A program made the position numbers and the translations under genes. The notes under the pieces are model-generated. The model worked only from the letters and a program-made list of their open reading frames with translations. It searched no databases and had not been told where the DNA came from. Below, in pieces: positions 44,344 through 52,919 of a stretch of 64,000 bases of DNA; position 1 is the first letter of the stretch, and each line of letters opens with the position of its first letter. The DNA comes from Methanoregulaceae archaeon (GTDB lineage: Archaea; Halobacteriota; Methanomicrobia; Methanomicrobiales; Methanospirillaceae). The DNA lies in assembly GCA_021371995.1 (NCBI GenBank), contig JAJFVA010000035.1, positions 1 through 64,000 on the forward strand, given 5' to 3'.

Positions 44344-45852
44344 ATGGACTGGGCGTCAAAATACCGCCCGAAACATGTGGCAGACGTGGTCGGGAACAGC
44401 AGTGCATTGCACCTGATGGTGGAATGGGCACGTTCCTGGACCACGGAGAGTAAGCCCCTTCTCCTCCATGGAAAACCAGGAACGGGAAAGACTTCGAGCG
44501 TCTATGCCCTTGCTACCGATTTTTCCTGGGAAGTAATCGAGCTGAATGCCAGTGACCAGCGGACCAGGGATGTCATTAAAAAAGTCGCCGGGACCAGCAG
44601 TACCACGGGCAGCCTCCTGGGGTCTTTAAGAAAACTCATTCTGCTTGATGAAGCGGATAACCTCCATGGAACGGCCGACCGGGGGGGTGCACGGGCTATT
44701 CTTGAGGTGATACGAAATACACGCCAGCCGGTGGTTCTCATCGTCAACGACCTTTACCAGTTATCCCCGGATATCAGATCCCGTTCTGAACCAGTGCCGT
44801 TCCGGGCGCTGCCGGCCCGCTCAATTGTCCCGAGGCTCCGGTATATCTGTAGTGCGGAGTGTCTGAAGTGCAGCGATGGTGCTTTGAGAGAGATCGCTGA
44901 ATCTGCAGGGGGCGACATGCGGGCGGCTATAACGATGCTCGAGGCTGCGGCAATCGGCCGTTCCGTGATTGGAGACACCGATGTATCCACATCCCGGAAA
45001 GATGAGCGGTCTTCAGTCTTTGACCTGATCAGCGCAGTGTATGGGAAAACAGGGACGAAGGACCTGATGCGGATTGTCTATGATGTTGATGAAACTCCTG
45101 ATACCCTTGCCCAGTGGATCGAGTCAAACATAGGGCATATTCATGACAGGACTCGATACTTCCAGGCATACCAGCATCTGCTGAGAGCTGATGAGTACAT
45201 CGGCCTGACGTACCGGCAGCAGTACCATACCCTCTGGCGATACGCAACTGCCCTCATGATACTCGGGGTATCGGAAGCTGCGGGCGGCGAAGGAATCCAT
45301 GCACGAATCACATCTCCTGAACGGTGGAGAAAAATGGGAAGTTACCGGAAACAGAAAGTGGTTCGCACCGGCATGCTTGGTAAGATTGGACGATCCCTTC
45401 ATCTCTCCCAGTACATGCTCCGCGATACCTATATAACGCCGGTTTCCCTCCTTGCTGATCGTGATCCCCTTTCGTTCGCGCGTGAGTTTTCCCTTGATGC
45501 AGATGAACTCAGCCTGCTTATTCACGACAAAACCCGGGCACAAAAGGTGTTGAAAACCCTGATGGATGAGGAGCGGTTACTGGAAAAAGAGAGGGAAAAG
45601 GCTGAGCGGATAAAGAAAAAGAAGCAGGGAGCATCAATATCCGGCGAAGAGAGGGTAAATGGTCCCGGAGGATATTCGACCCGGATTCCTAACGGGGACG
45701 AACAGGATACGCCATATCCTCCCGGGGCCCCCCATTTGCCCTCTGACCCTGATGAGGGGCCATTGGAACCATCACAACCCCGGGAAACTTCCTCTGAAGA
45801 GGAGAAACAGGCCGGAAAGCGTACTCAAAAGACCCTTTTTGACGGGTTCTGA
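44344..45852 (+). CDS. rfcL: Replication factor C large subunit
   Basis: A 502-residue clamp-loader large subunit. WASKYRPKHVADVVGN at the start, Walker A HGKPGTGKTSS near residue 42, Walker B LILLDEADNL near 100 and sensor region near 150 mark AAA+. A helical collar domain follows. The charged tail ends in QKTLFDGF, a PIP-like box binding PCNA. It loads the PCNA ring with RFC small subunits. The ATG has a TATA-like box at 44310-44318 about 30 bp upstream, so the mRNA is probably leaderless. Its end overlaps the UPF0146 gene by 28 bp. Confidence 0.96.
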   Translation: MDWASKYRPKHVADVVGNSSALHLMVEWARSWTTESKPLLLHGKPGTGKTSSVYALATDFSWEVIELNASDQRTRDVIKKVAGTSSTTGSLLGSLRKLILLDEADNLHGTADRGGARAILEVIRNTRQPVVLIVNDLYQLSPDIRSRSEPVPFRALPARSIVPRLRYICSAECLKCSDGALREIAESAGGDMRAAITMLEAAAIGRSVIGDTDVSTSRKDERSSVFDLISAVYGKTGTKDLMRIVYDVDETPDTLAQWIESNIGHIHDRTRYFQAYQHLLRADEYIGLTYRQQYHTLWRYATALMILGVSEAAGGEGIHARITSPERWRKMGSYRKQKVVRTGMLGKIGRSLHLSQYMLRDTYITPVSLLADRDPLSFAREFSLDADELSLLIHDKTRAQKVLKTLMDEERLLEKEREKAERIKKKKQGASISGEERVNGPGGYSTRIPNGDEQDTPYPPGAPHLPSDPDEGPLEPSQPRETSSEEEKQAGKRTQKTLFDGF

Positions 45853-46247
45853 CTTTTATGGTAGCGGTGAAGGGTAACCCCGCATTCGATGATCTCTCCC
45901 CCCCGGCTGTATCCTTCAAATCCGAGATGGTATACCAAAAGATCAATATCGAGACTGCAGGCAAGCCGGATCAGGGCCGGTATCATTTCTTCACCAGGTC
46001 GGACCGAGTATACTACCTCGACCTCCTGATACAGGCTGATATCCGGTGAAAAAATATCATCAATAAAGAAAGGGATATCAGGTGCGGTTTGCGGCCTCTG
46101 GATATCAGTGCAGAATACCTTAACACCGGAATCCTTCAGTGTCGCTGCAGCAACGAAATTGTTCCCTGCCCCCACTTCTGCGGCTGATCGGTAGCGGGAC
46201 GCAATAAAGGCGCCGATACACCGTTCAATATGTTTATGAGCGCCCAT
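45825..46247 (-). CDS. UPF0146 family protein
   Basis: A 140-residue small Rossmann-like protein of the archaeal UPF0146 family, resembling a minimal SAM-methyltransferase fold. AAEVGAGNNFVAAATLKDSG near residue 25, VFCTDIQRP near 45, FIDDIFSPDISLYQ near 60 and YSVRPGEEMIPALIRLA near 85 are the family blocks. No substrate is known. It overlaps rfcL convergently and starts close to the divergent archaemetzincin gene. Confidence 0.9.
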   Translation of the reverse strand: MGAHKHIERCIGAFIASRYRSAAEVGAGNNFVAAATLKDSGVKVFCTDIQRPQTAPDIPFFIDDIFSPDISLYQEVEVVYSVRPGEEMIPALIRLACSLDIDLLVYHLGFEGYSRGGEIIECGVTLHRYHKSQNPSKRVF

Positions 46248-46262
46248 TGTGAGTACATGGTA

Positions 46263-46811
46263 ATGGATCTCCTTATTTTTTGGGATTCCGGTGCACCCGC
46301 AGGACTCGAACTCCCTGTCATGCGGATGATTTCAGTTCTGCTTGATGTCCCGGCAAGGGTATGTGGAAATCCACTTATCATGAACGGATATGTGGGTTCG
46401 CGTCGCCAGACTGATGCCAGTGTACTGCTCGACAGTATTGGCGTGTTCAAGCAGCGTCAGGATATCAGGAATCATGTCCTTGTTGTTACAGGGAATGATA
46501 TCTTCTCGGCCGGGGCAACTTCACTGTTCGGCCTTGCCCGCCCTTCTGCTGGTGCTGCGGTCGTTTCCACTGCCCGCTTCTCCAATGAATTTTACGGAAA
46601 GGATGGGAACGAAGAAGATCTGATCGACCGGACAGTAAAAGAGAGTGCTCATGAGGTAGGTCATCTCCTCGGGCTTGATCACTGTATGACACCTGAATGC
46701 ATCATGCATAATCCCCTGACGCTTGATGACCTTGACCGGAAAAAGCGCTGGTTTTGCCCGGTTTGTAAAAATATACTGGATAGTGCACGTATAATGAATT
46801 CTCTTTTCTGA
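46263..46811 (+). CDS. amzA: Archaemetzincin
   Basis: A 182-residue zinc metallopeptidase of the archaemetzincin family. The extended zinc motif HEVGHLLGLDHC sits at about residues 131-142, followed by the Met-turn-like CIMHNP and the second metal motif CPVC. The start ATG 46263 gives the usual length; the frame is open to 46230, overlapping the UPF0146 start. It is cytoplasmic and its substrates are unknown. It pairs divergently with UPF0146. Confidence 0.9.
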   Translation: MDLLIFWDSGAPAGLELPVMRMISVLLDVPARVCGNPLIMNGYVGSRRQTDASVLLDSIGVFKQRQDIRNHVLVVTGNDIFSAGATSLFGLARPSAGAAVVSTARFSNEFYGKDGNEEDLIDRTVKESAHEVGHLLGLDHCMTPECIMHNPLTLDDLDRKKRWFCPVCKNILDSARIMNSLF

Positions 46812-46949
46812 ATTTCTTAACCCGCAGACCATTCGAATAGAGGAAACGGGTATCTGCCAGGATATGAATCTGGAATGATATAGACCTCTAGTATTCCTTC
46901 CAGGAAAAGCTAGGGCAAAAAAAGCAATTGCCGGCATATCTGTCTTCCA

Positions 46950-47093
46950 CGTGTAGCTAACCAGCAGATGCATCAGGGAAGTATTGCGGGTGTAATGAGA
47001 GCGTTTGACTGAATTAAAACCGGTCGAGGAAAGAAATTCCAGGGCCTGCTCTCTTCCATAAAAGAATGCCTGTGCCTTTTGAAACGGGGGGAA
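46950..47093 (-). pseudogene. Possible C-terminal remnant of a SAM methyltransferase
   Basis: On the minus strand 47093-47001 reads FFYGREQALEFLSSTGF, then after one frame change QTLSLHPQYFPDASAG. The pattern resembles the end of class I SAM methyltransferases (SREEALEFL..GF....QTLF..P). There is no start, no upstream domain and several stops. The rest of this 290-bp gap, between archaemetzincin and the P1 gene, shows nothing else. The call is weak. Confidence 0.3.
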
Positions 47094-47103
47094 AAAGGAT
47101 TGT

Positions 47104-47424
47104 TCAGCCGAACAGGGCACCGAGCCCTGCCATGCCGCTCTCTTCCTCTTCCTTCTTCTCTTCAGGGGCCGGGGCAGCGGCGGCCGGTGCGGCTGCACCA
47201 GCGCCTGCAGCAGCTGCAGGTGCAGCAGCAGCGACAGCGACCGGTGCGGCTGCAGCCTTGCTGATGGCCTCATCAATATTTACCCCGTCAAGGGCAGCTA
47301 CCAGTGCCTTGATTCGGGCGTCGTCAACAGCGATACCGGCAGCGGTCAGGACCGCTTTTACACTCTCTTCCTTGATTGGCTTTCCTGCCTTGTGCAGGAG
47401 AAGCGCTGCATAGATATACTCCAT
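47104..47424 (-). CDS. rpl12: 50S ribosomal protein P1 (L12)
   Basis: A 106-residue archaeal P1/L12 stalk protein. The N-terminal dimerisation part is [20 protein letters not shown], the middle is an Ala/Pro-rich hinge and the tail is the acidic [17 protein letters not shown] that recruits elongation factors. The low-complexity hinge is normal for the family. It is the last gene of L11-L1-L10-P1, 25 bp after L10. Confidence 0.97.
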   Translation of the reverse strand: MEYIYAALLLHKAGKPIKEESVKAVLTAAGIAVDDARIKALVAALDGVNIDEAISKAAAAPVAVAAAAPAAAAGAGAAAPAAAAPAPEEKKEEEESGMAGLGALFG

Positions 47425-47449
47425 ATCTTTTCACCTACTCTCGAATTTT

Positions 47450-48304
47450 TCAGGATCCCTCTACCAGATTCTGGAGGGCGGCACTTTCCCTGTGCGCTTT
47501 TCCAATAATACCATCAATCACGTCTTTTTCATAGACGCTGGCTTCAACCGCAAGCCCGCGGGCTTCCCGAACTGCGCGGGTGATAATCGGTGCCATGGTT
47601 TCAGTCGTAGGAATCACGGCATTGACCGACAGGTTGAATGCCTGCTGTCCGGCAAGGGTAATCTGCCTGATGATCATATCCTCGTCTATCGCGAGAACGG
47701 ACGGTTCATACACACTGCCCTCAAAGAAAGCAGCCTGCAGGATGAGTCCCACGTCCATCGGCTTAATATCGAGTTTTGACAGGACATCGGCAAGTTTTGT
47801 GTTGATCGCCTCACCTTTCCGCACGACCGTCTTCGTCTCACGGATCTTCACCTTCCCGGCTTCAATTGCGGCCGGGATTCCCGCCTGCTGGAGCTCCCCA
47901 ACGATTGGCCCCGGCCTGAAACTGGTCGGACCTTTCTCGACCACGATGTCTTCAGGAGCCTTCTCCCCGGGCTTAGCCGCCATCTTGGTCTTGGTTTTCT
48001 CGAGCTTCTTGAACAGCTTGAACGGATTTTCATTGGTGAAGATGATCGCAGAATGCCCGGAGATAAAATTTCCAAGCGTTGTAACTTCCCCGCCAATCTC
48101 CTGGAATGCGTGCTCGATGAGGGTGTTTCTCGTCATCTTGAGCTTCGCGGTCCCTTTCAGGTTTCTCCTTATCTGCTGGAGCTGTGATGCGGGGATGCCA
48201 TACATATCGACGAGCCCGATAAGCGCGTACTTCCCGATGTCGGCCTTAATCTCGTCGACCTCTTTCCGCTTCCATGCCGGAAGATGATGGGTGTACAGCG
48301 CCAT
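47450..48304 (-). CDS. rpl10: 50S ribosomal protein L10 (P0), short form
   Basis: A 284-residue L10. HHLPAWKRKEVDEIKADI at the start, GLVDMYGIPASQLQQIRRNL and RNTLIEHAF form the rRNA-binding domain, and a spine domain (residues about 110-270) binds P1 dimers. It ends ESAALQNLVEGS and lacks the acidic Gly-Leu-Phe tail that many archaeal P0 proteins share with P1. It overlaps the L1 stop by one base. Confidence 0.95.
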   Translation of the reverse strand: MALYTHHLPAWKRKEVDEIKADIGKYALIGLVDMYGIPASQLQQIRRNLKGTAKLKMTRNTLIEHAFQEIGGEVTTLGNFISGHSAIIFTNENPFKLFKKLEKTKTKMAAKPGEKAPEDIVVEKGPTSFRPGPIVGELQQAGIPAAIEAGKVKIRETKTVVRKGEAINTKLADVLSKLDIKPMDVGLILQAAFFEGSVYEPSVLAIDEDMIIRQITLAGQQAFNLSVNAVIPTTETMAPIITRAVREARGLAVEASVYEKDVIDGIIGKAHRESAALQNLVEGS

Positions 48305-48948
48305 TATAACAGCCTCTCTGCCGGTCCCATGGTGGTTTTGACAAAGACCGATCGGATGTTCATCGATCCCTGCTCGAGGACTCCCTCGATTTTCTTAAGG
48401 ACCGCGTCGATATTTTCTGCGATCTGCTCGGGGGGCATCTGCGTTGACCCGACCTTCACGTGAAACGTCTTTTTATCTTTCGTCCGGATTTTCACGGATT
48501 TCCGGAGACGTTCAACAATCGGCCTGATATCGGTTCCGCCAGGTATCGGCGTCGGCATACGGCCTCTTGGCCCGAGACGGGGTCCAAGGAACCGGCCAAC
48601 CTGTGGCATCACGCCCGTATCAGCAAGGAAGAAGCGGTACCTGCCTGCTACCTGCCTTGCTTCACGTGGTTCGCCGCCAAGGCGTTCGATCTCTTCCGGG
48701 CCGATGATCAGGTCCACCCCGGCTTCACGTGCCTGGGTGGTAATGTCTCCCTTGCCGAGAACCGCAATCCCCACTGTCTTTCCTGTACCGTGGGGGAGAA
48801 GAATCGTTTCATCGATACGGTTCTTCGGCTGCGCCATGTCGATATTCTTGAGATTGATGGTGATATCCACACTCTCAGAGAACTTCCGTTCTGGCGCCTT
48901 CTCAATGGCCGCTTTAACGGCCTCCAAAATTCTGGCCCTTTCTACCAT
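48304..48948 (-). CDS. rpl1: 50S ribosomal protein L1
   Basis: A 214-residue archaeal L1 that binds the 23S stalk. VERARILEAVKAAIEKAPER at the start, DITINLKNIDMAQPKNRIDE, ETILLPHGTGK near 50 and PRLGPRGRMPTPIPGGTDI near 125 are conserved. In methanogens L1 is known to repress its own operon by binding mRNA; no copy of the site was proven here. Second gene of the operon. Confidence 0.97.
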   Translation of the reverse strand: MVERARILEAVKAAIEKAPERKFSESVDITINLKNIDMAQPKNRIDETILLPHGTGKTVGIAVLGKGDITTQAREAGVDLIIGPEEIERLGGEPREARQVAGRYRFFLADTGVMPQVGRFLGPRLGPRGRMPTPIPGGTDIRPIVERLRKSVKIRTKDKKTFHVKVGSTQMPPEQIAENIDAVLKKIEGVLEQGSMNIRSVFVKTTMGPAERLL

Positions 48949-49007
48949 ATGGTTCCTCCATAGTCCTCGACCACATGTGATCTTCTATGGGATTGTCAGC
49001 CAATTCG

Positions 49008-49484
49008 TTACGAAGCGAGAACCGCGTCATACGTTCCGGCATCAATCGCCGCAAGGACTTCCCTTGGACGTTTGCCGTCAACGTTCACACCCATCGAAAG
49101 ACAGGTCCCGACAACTTCCTTGACCGCATTCTTGAGGTCGTAAGAGAGCATGTCGTCAGCCTTCATACGGGCGATTCTGACCGCGGCCTGCATCGGCAAG
49201 TCGCCAACCACTTTCAGGTTGGGTTCGGGGGATCCTTTCTCGATATGAACCTCTTTTTTGATGAGAGCCGTCGTGGGTGGAATGCCCACGGTGACCGTGA
49301 AGTTCTTTTTGTCGTCGACTTCGATCGTTACCGGCACCTGCATGCCGTTGAATTCTGATGTCTTCTTATTGATCTCATCGACAACTGCCTTCACGTTTAT
49401 ACCGAGTGGTCCGAGTGCAGGTCCTATGGGCGGACCTGCGGTCGCCTTGCCTCCGGATACTAATACCTCGACCACGTCTGCCAT
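49008..49484 (-). CDS. rpl11: 50S ribosomal protein L11
   Basis: A 158-residue L11, binding the GTPase-associated region of 23S r[26 protein letters not shown] near residue 10, [19 protein letters not shown] near 50 and [34 protein letters not shown] near 105 are conserved. It is the first gene of the ribosomal operon. Its start codon and Shine-Dalgarno lie in hairpins described in the next entry. Confidence 0.97.
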   Translation of the reverse strand: MADVVEVLVSGGKATAGPPIGPALGPLGINVKAVVDEINKKTSEFNGMQVPVTIEVDDKKNFTVTVGIPPTTALIKKEVHIEKGSPEPNLKVVGDLPMQAAVRIARMKADDMLSYDLKNAVKEVVGTCLSMGVNVDGKRPREVLAAIDAGTYDAVLAS

Positions 49485-49520
49485 GGTATCACCATGCTGT
49501 CCCGCTGAAACGGTTTCAGC
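49482..49520 (-). promoter_or_regulatory. Two hairpins in the L11 mRNA leader
   Basis: On the mRNA strand GCTGAAA (49520-49514) pairs with TTTCAGC (49510-49504) around a 3-base loop. CATGGT (49496-49491) pairs with ACCATG (49487-49482) around GAT. The second stem contains the GGTGAT Shine-Dalgarno and the L11 ATG. It could occlude initiation, as an autoregulatory or coupling element; this is inference. Confidence 0.45.
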
Positions 49521-49581
49521 GTGGGTTAAAAAAGGTAGACTCGTAAAGACTTAAAGGTTATAGCCGGAGCAGGCTAAAGGC

Positions 49582-50055
49582 TCAGTTGTTGTCGCCGCGA
49601 TCGACAACCCGGACATTGTCTCCTCTCACAGTAATCGGGATAGGGAGAACGCTCTCGTAGAGCTCGACCGTAATCTCTTCCTTACCCGCATCTATCCGTT
49701 TAACGACTGCTTTTTCACCTTTGAACGGCCCGGCGATAAGTTCAACGATCGTCCCCTCAGAGATTCCGCTGACAACTGGTTTCGGCACCAGGAAGTGCGC
49801 TACCTCTGCAAATGTTGTTTCGCCCCGCACCACAGTGCGCGCATGTGCCACCTTCTCTGCAAGCTGCTCGATCCGTGCCAGGCTTTCAGGTGTCTCTACA
49901 AGCACGTATCCTTTGAGCTCATCAGGTACGATGATCGCTGTTACCTTTACATCAGTAGCCCCGGTATCGATGGCCTTCTTGATGTTGTCGGCGACAGTTC
50001 GTTCCTGCTTCGACGTGGTCTTGATAGCAAAAATACGATTGGTGTATTCTTCCAT
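49582..50055 (-). CDS. spt5: Transcription elongation factor Spt5
   Basis: A 157-residue archaeal Spt5 (NusG family). An NGN domain (residues about 7-90, IFAIKTTSKQERTVADNI ... LKGYVLVETPE) is followed by one KOW domain (about 95-150, GTIVELIAGPFKGEKAVVKRI). It works with Spt4 on RNA polymerase. It lies 5 bp from secE in the conserved secE-spt5-rpl11 order. Confidence 0.96.
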   Translation of the reverse strand: MEEYTNRIFAIKTTSKQERTVADNIKKAIDTGATDVKVTAIIVPDELKGYVLVETPESLARIEQLAEKVAHARTVVRGETTFAEVAHFLVPKPVVSGISEGTIVELIAGPFKGEKAVVKRIDAGKEEITVELYESVLPIPITVRGDNVRVVDRGDNN

Positions 50056-50060
50056 AGCAA

Positions 50061-50255
50061 TCAGGACAGCGGGATCATGCCAATGTATATCAGGAATCCG
50101 ATCAGCCCGACAATCAGAACACCTGCCGCAGCAACCAGTGCGATCTTCCTGAACTCATCCCTTGTCGGGGTTCTTGCAAGCTTTAAGATCCGCCAGTATT
50201 TCCTGAACAGCTCCTCGTTCACATCGAATTTTATATCGGGTTTTGCTATTTCCAT
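50061..50255 (-). CDS. secE: Preprotein translocase subunit SecE
   Basis: A 64-residue SecE/Sec61-gamma. An amphipathic N-terminal helix (FRKYWRILKLARTPTRDEFRK) is followed by one transmembrane helix (residues about 40-60). It clamps SecY in the translocon. Its position directly before spt5 is conserved in archaea, and it lies 6 bp from ftsZ. Confidence 0.94.
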   Translation of the reverse strand: MEIAKPDIKFDVNEELFRKYWRILKLARTPTRDEFRKIALVAAAGVLIVGLIGFLIYIGMIPLS

Positions 50256-50261
50256 GGGTTA

Positions 50262-51353
50262 TCACTTCAGAAAATCTATCTCAAACTGTTTCTGAACTTT
50301 GGGGGTTATCTTCTCGTTCCTACCATATATTTGTGGCGACCGTACACCAGTTACTACGAGCATTGTACGCATCTTGCTCTGCATCGATGGATCGACCTGA
50401 GCTCCCCAGATGATCCGCGCGCCTGGATCAATCCGGTTATACACTTCCTGAATGACTCCCTCTGCTTCCGACATGGTCATGTCAGGACCCCCAATCACGT
50501 TCACGAGTGCAGCAGTAGCTCCGGAAATATCGACATCAAGAAGCGGTGAACGGATGGCTTTCTTGACCGAGTCGGCCGCCTTGTCCTCGCTGTCACTCTC
50601 ACCCACCCCGATCATTGCCACTCCGCCCCGCTCCATAACGGTACGCACATCGGCAAAATCAAGGTTCACAAGCCCGGGCATGGTGATAAGTTCAGTGATT
50701 CCCTTGACCGCACGCATCAGGACTTCGTCGGCGACCTTAAATGCCGCATAGAGGGGAAGACGGGGGACAACTTCGAGGAGCCGGTCATTCGGCACAACAA
50801 TAACGGTATCGGTAACATCGCGGAGCCGTTCGAGTCCTGCCTCGGCATTCTCCATCCGGATAGCACCTTCTGCAGTAAAGGGCAGGGTTACAACCGCGAT
50901 GGTGAGGGCCCCCTCGTCCCTTGCCGCTTTGGCAACGATAGGAGCAGCACCCGTACCTGTGCCGCCTCCAAGACCTACCGTAATAAATACCATGTCACTC
51001 CCGGAGACAACCTTCTTGATATCCTGTTCGTTCTCGAGAGCAGCTTCCTCACCTATCTGGGGGATTGAACCTGCTCCCAGTCCCCTGGTTCTCTGCCTCC
51101 CGATAAGGATGCGATGGTCCGCCATGGTCCTGGCAAGGTGCTGGGCGTCAGTGTTCATTGCAATCAGATTTGCCCCGTGAATACCCTCCTCTTTCATCCG
51201 TGTTATGGTATTTGACCCGCTCCCCCCGCAGCCAATTACCGTGATCTCGGTTTTAAGCTCCTTTAATATCTGGTCAAGTTCCTCGTTTTCTGAGAGGACT
51301 TTGGCAGGCTCGGTGCTCACCTTGGTCAGCGCTTCTTCGACAATCGATCTCAT
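50262..51353 (-). CDS. ftsZ: Cell division protein FtsZ
   Basis: A 363-residue tubulin-like GTPase forming the division ring. [15 protein letters not shown] near residue 39, MNTDAQHLA near 65, the tubulin signature [12 protein letters not shown] near 110 and [11 protein letters not shown] near 220 are all present. I start at the ATG at 51353, whose ATGA overlaps the dtdA stop; the frame also reaches 51386, which adds 11 residues. The gene lies upstream of secE. Confidence 0.96.
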   Translation of the reverse strand: MRSIVEEALTKVSTEPAKVLSENEELDQILKELKTEITVIGCGGSGSNTITRMKEEGIHGANLIAMNTDAQHLARTMADHRILIGRQRTRGLGAGSIPQIGEEAALENEQDIKKVVSGSDMVFITVGLGGGTGTGAAPIVAKAARDEGALTIAVVTLPFTAEGAIRMENAEAGLERLRDVTDTVIVVPNDRLLEVVPRLPLYAAFKVADEVLMRAVKGITELITMPGLVNLDFADVRTVMERGGVAMIGVGESDSEDKAADSVKKAIRSPLLDVDISGATAALVNVIGGPDMTMSEAEGVIQEVYNRIDPGARIIWGAQVDPSMQSKMRTMLVVTGVRSPQIYGRNEKITPKVQKQFEIDFLK

Positions 51354-52669
51354 ATCAGTTTCTCCAATCCCGGGATTCGGATACATGTTACTGTCCTGGT
51401 ACGGACCATGTCCGGGGTGATCTCACGGCCGTTGACGTTTACCACACCTCCCTTCATCAGTTCCCCGAACAGGGGTCCACGGGGGATGCCCAGATGGCGC
51501 GCTTTTTCCGGGTCAAACCTCGTTCTGCTGATGATAAGCCGGTCCCCTTCAACCGCCGTGGTTTCTCCACTACATATCAGTGTAACGCATAAGCTTATTA
51601 AATCATTCAGTACAAGCGCAGGGTTCTCCTCCGTAGTAATAAAAACCGGGAGGAGCGGGTTTCCCCTAGAAGAGAGAGAGGCAACGGGCAGCTTTCCGAT
51701 GCCTTCTCTCAGCCCGCAGAGGTTGACCCGTATTGTTTCAGCAACTAGGTCATCCGGCAGCCAAAGAACATGGGGGCTTCCGTCTTTCATCCCTGCGGAG
51801 ATACTGATATCAGACCCGGAATGCAGTTCCTGTGCGGATCTCCGAATCTCTTCCCACGTGGACCAGGAAATGGACCGTAACTGAAGAAGCTCATGTTCTG
51901 ACAGCCGGGGAATACCCAGACCCATAAGAACGGTTTCGATCATTTCCATCTCGCCGGGCGTAATCGCCTTTTTATCAATATAGACGGCGTTTGCGGAACT
52001 CTTTTCTGCCAGGGCTGAAAGCATCATGGTATCAAGAGAAGATACAAACCTGCTGTGTACGATATGGCCAAAAGCGGTCCGGGACCTGATGGCAATTTCA
52101 GTTTCCCTCCGGGCATAGTGCGTGCCGCCGATTCCAAGAACATTCACGGTATCAGCAGGATCAGCTTCAAAAACACTCAGTGCCACCGTATGGCCTGCAC
52201 GGGCATCCGTCCATTCCTTTCCAGTACTTCCAATCTCTACAAAAAATGACGGGGTTGAGAGTTCGGTGGGGCCGTGATGGGTGATTTCGTAGGTAACCCG
52301 GTATCCTTCCGGAGCATTCTTATTGAGGTTGCAGAGGACAGCATGCATCCATGGGGGCGACGCAACCGCAAGTGAACCGGTAATACCCCCGAGCCTGGCA
52401 GGACCGATGTTACCAGTGACATGGACGGTCAGGACCGGAAACGGGTTTTCCGAGGAATGCCGGGAGAGAAAAATGATCAGATCTGCATCAAGCTCATCGT
52501 CAATATGATCCTGGAAGATCAGACGGGCAGATACCTCATGAAAGACCAGCTTGTGGTGTTCGAGGGGAAACGGGCGTGAGGATTCCGGATTTGCCAGCAG
52601 ATCCTCCATACATTTCCGGATGTTCTTCCCTGCCGGGTCAAGGCTCGAGTGAACAAGCGCGATTTTCAG
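51350..52669 (-). CDS. dtdA: D-aminoacyl-tRNA deacylase DtdA
   Basis: A 439-residue archaeal DtdA (GEK1 type), which releases D-amino acids from t[16 protein letters not shown] at the start, FLSRHSS near residue 60, ALCNLN near 100, [22 protein letters not shown] near 125 and [10 protein letters not shown] near 175 are conserved. No ATG, GTG or TTG is in frame where the family begins; the CTG at 52669 fits, with a G-rich GGGGGGTG just upstream. The open frame runs further, but that part is antisense to the next gene. Its stop overlaps ftsZ. Confidence 0.88.
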   Translation of the reverse strand: MKIALVHSSLDPAGKNIRKCMEDLLANPESSRPFPLEHHKLVFHEVSARLIFQDHIDDELDADLIIFLSRHSSENPFPVLTVHVTGNIGPARLGGITGSLAVASPPWMHAVLCNLNKNAPEGYRVTYEITHHGPTELSTPSFFVEIGSTGKEWTDARAGHTVALSVFEADPADTVNVLGIGGTHYARRETEIAIRSRTAFGHIVHSRFVSSLDTMMLSALAEKSSANAVYIDKKAITPGEMEMIETVLMGLGIPRLSEHELLQLRSISWSTWEEIRRSAQELHSGSDISISAGMKDGSPHVLWLPDDLVAETIRVNLCGLREGIGKLPVASLSSRGNPLLPVFITTEENPALVLNDLISLCVTLICSGETTAVEGDRLIISRTRFDPEKARHLGIPRGPLFGELMKGGVVNVNGREITPDMVRTRTVTCIRIPGLEKLI

Positions 52670-52742
52670 AAGGCACCCCCCACCCCCTTGAGCGAAACAG
52701 ACATGGTAAACCCTATTTCTTTGTACACATACTATTGTTACT

Positions 52743-52919
52743 ATGGACGAACAGAAGATACGGGCCGCATTCAAGAACGAGGGAATAGATAAAGAGATAA
52801 AATGCCCTGAAGCGTTTGCCATTTCAGAAAAATACGGAATCTCAAAGACCGATATCGCACGGTTCTGCAATACGCACGGGGTTAAGATCCGGGGCTGCCA
52901 GCTGGGCTGCTTCAAATGA
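52743..52919 (+). CDS. Small Cys-containing HTH-like protein, 58 aa
   Basis: A 58-residue protein whose central part reads as a helix-turn-helix: CPEAFAISEKYGISKTDIAR (residues 21-40), then FCNTHGVKI and a C-terminal CQLGCF. Cys21, Cys42, Cys52 and Cys56 could hold a metal. The final ATGA overlaps the moeA start, so the two are translationally coupled. I have met similar short sequences ending CQLGCF in methanogens. Sensing of metal or molybdate for the moeA operon is a plausible inference. Confidence 0.78.
   Translation: MDEQKIRAAFKNEGIDKEIKCPEAFAISEKYGISKTDIARFCNTHGVKIRGCQLGCFK

Noticed and set aside
47160-47270. Low-complexity GC-rich repeat
   Set aside because: It is the normal Ala/Pro-rich hinge of ribosomal P1.
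46521-47276. 251-codon minus-strand frame
   Set aside because: Most of it is antisense to archaemetzincin or out of frame with P1; only a short central part resembles a protein tail, listed as a remnant.
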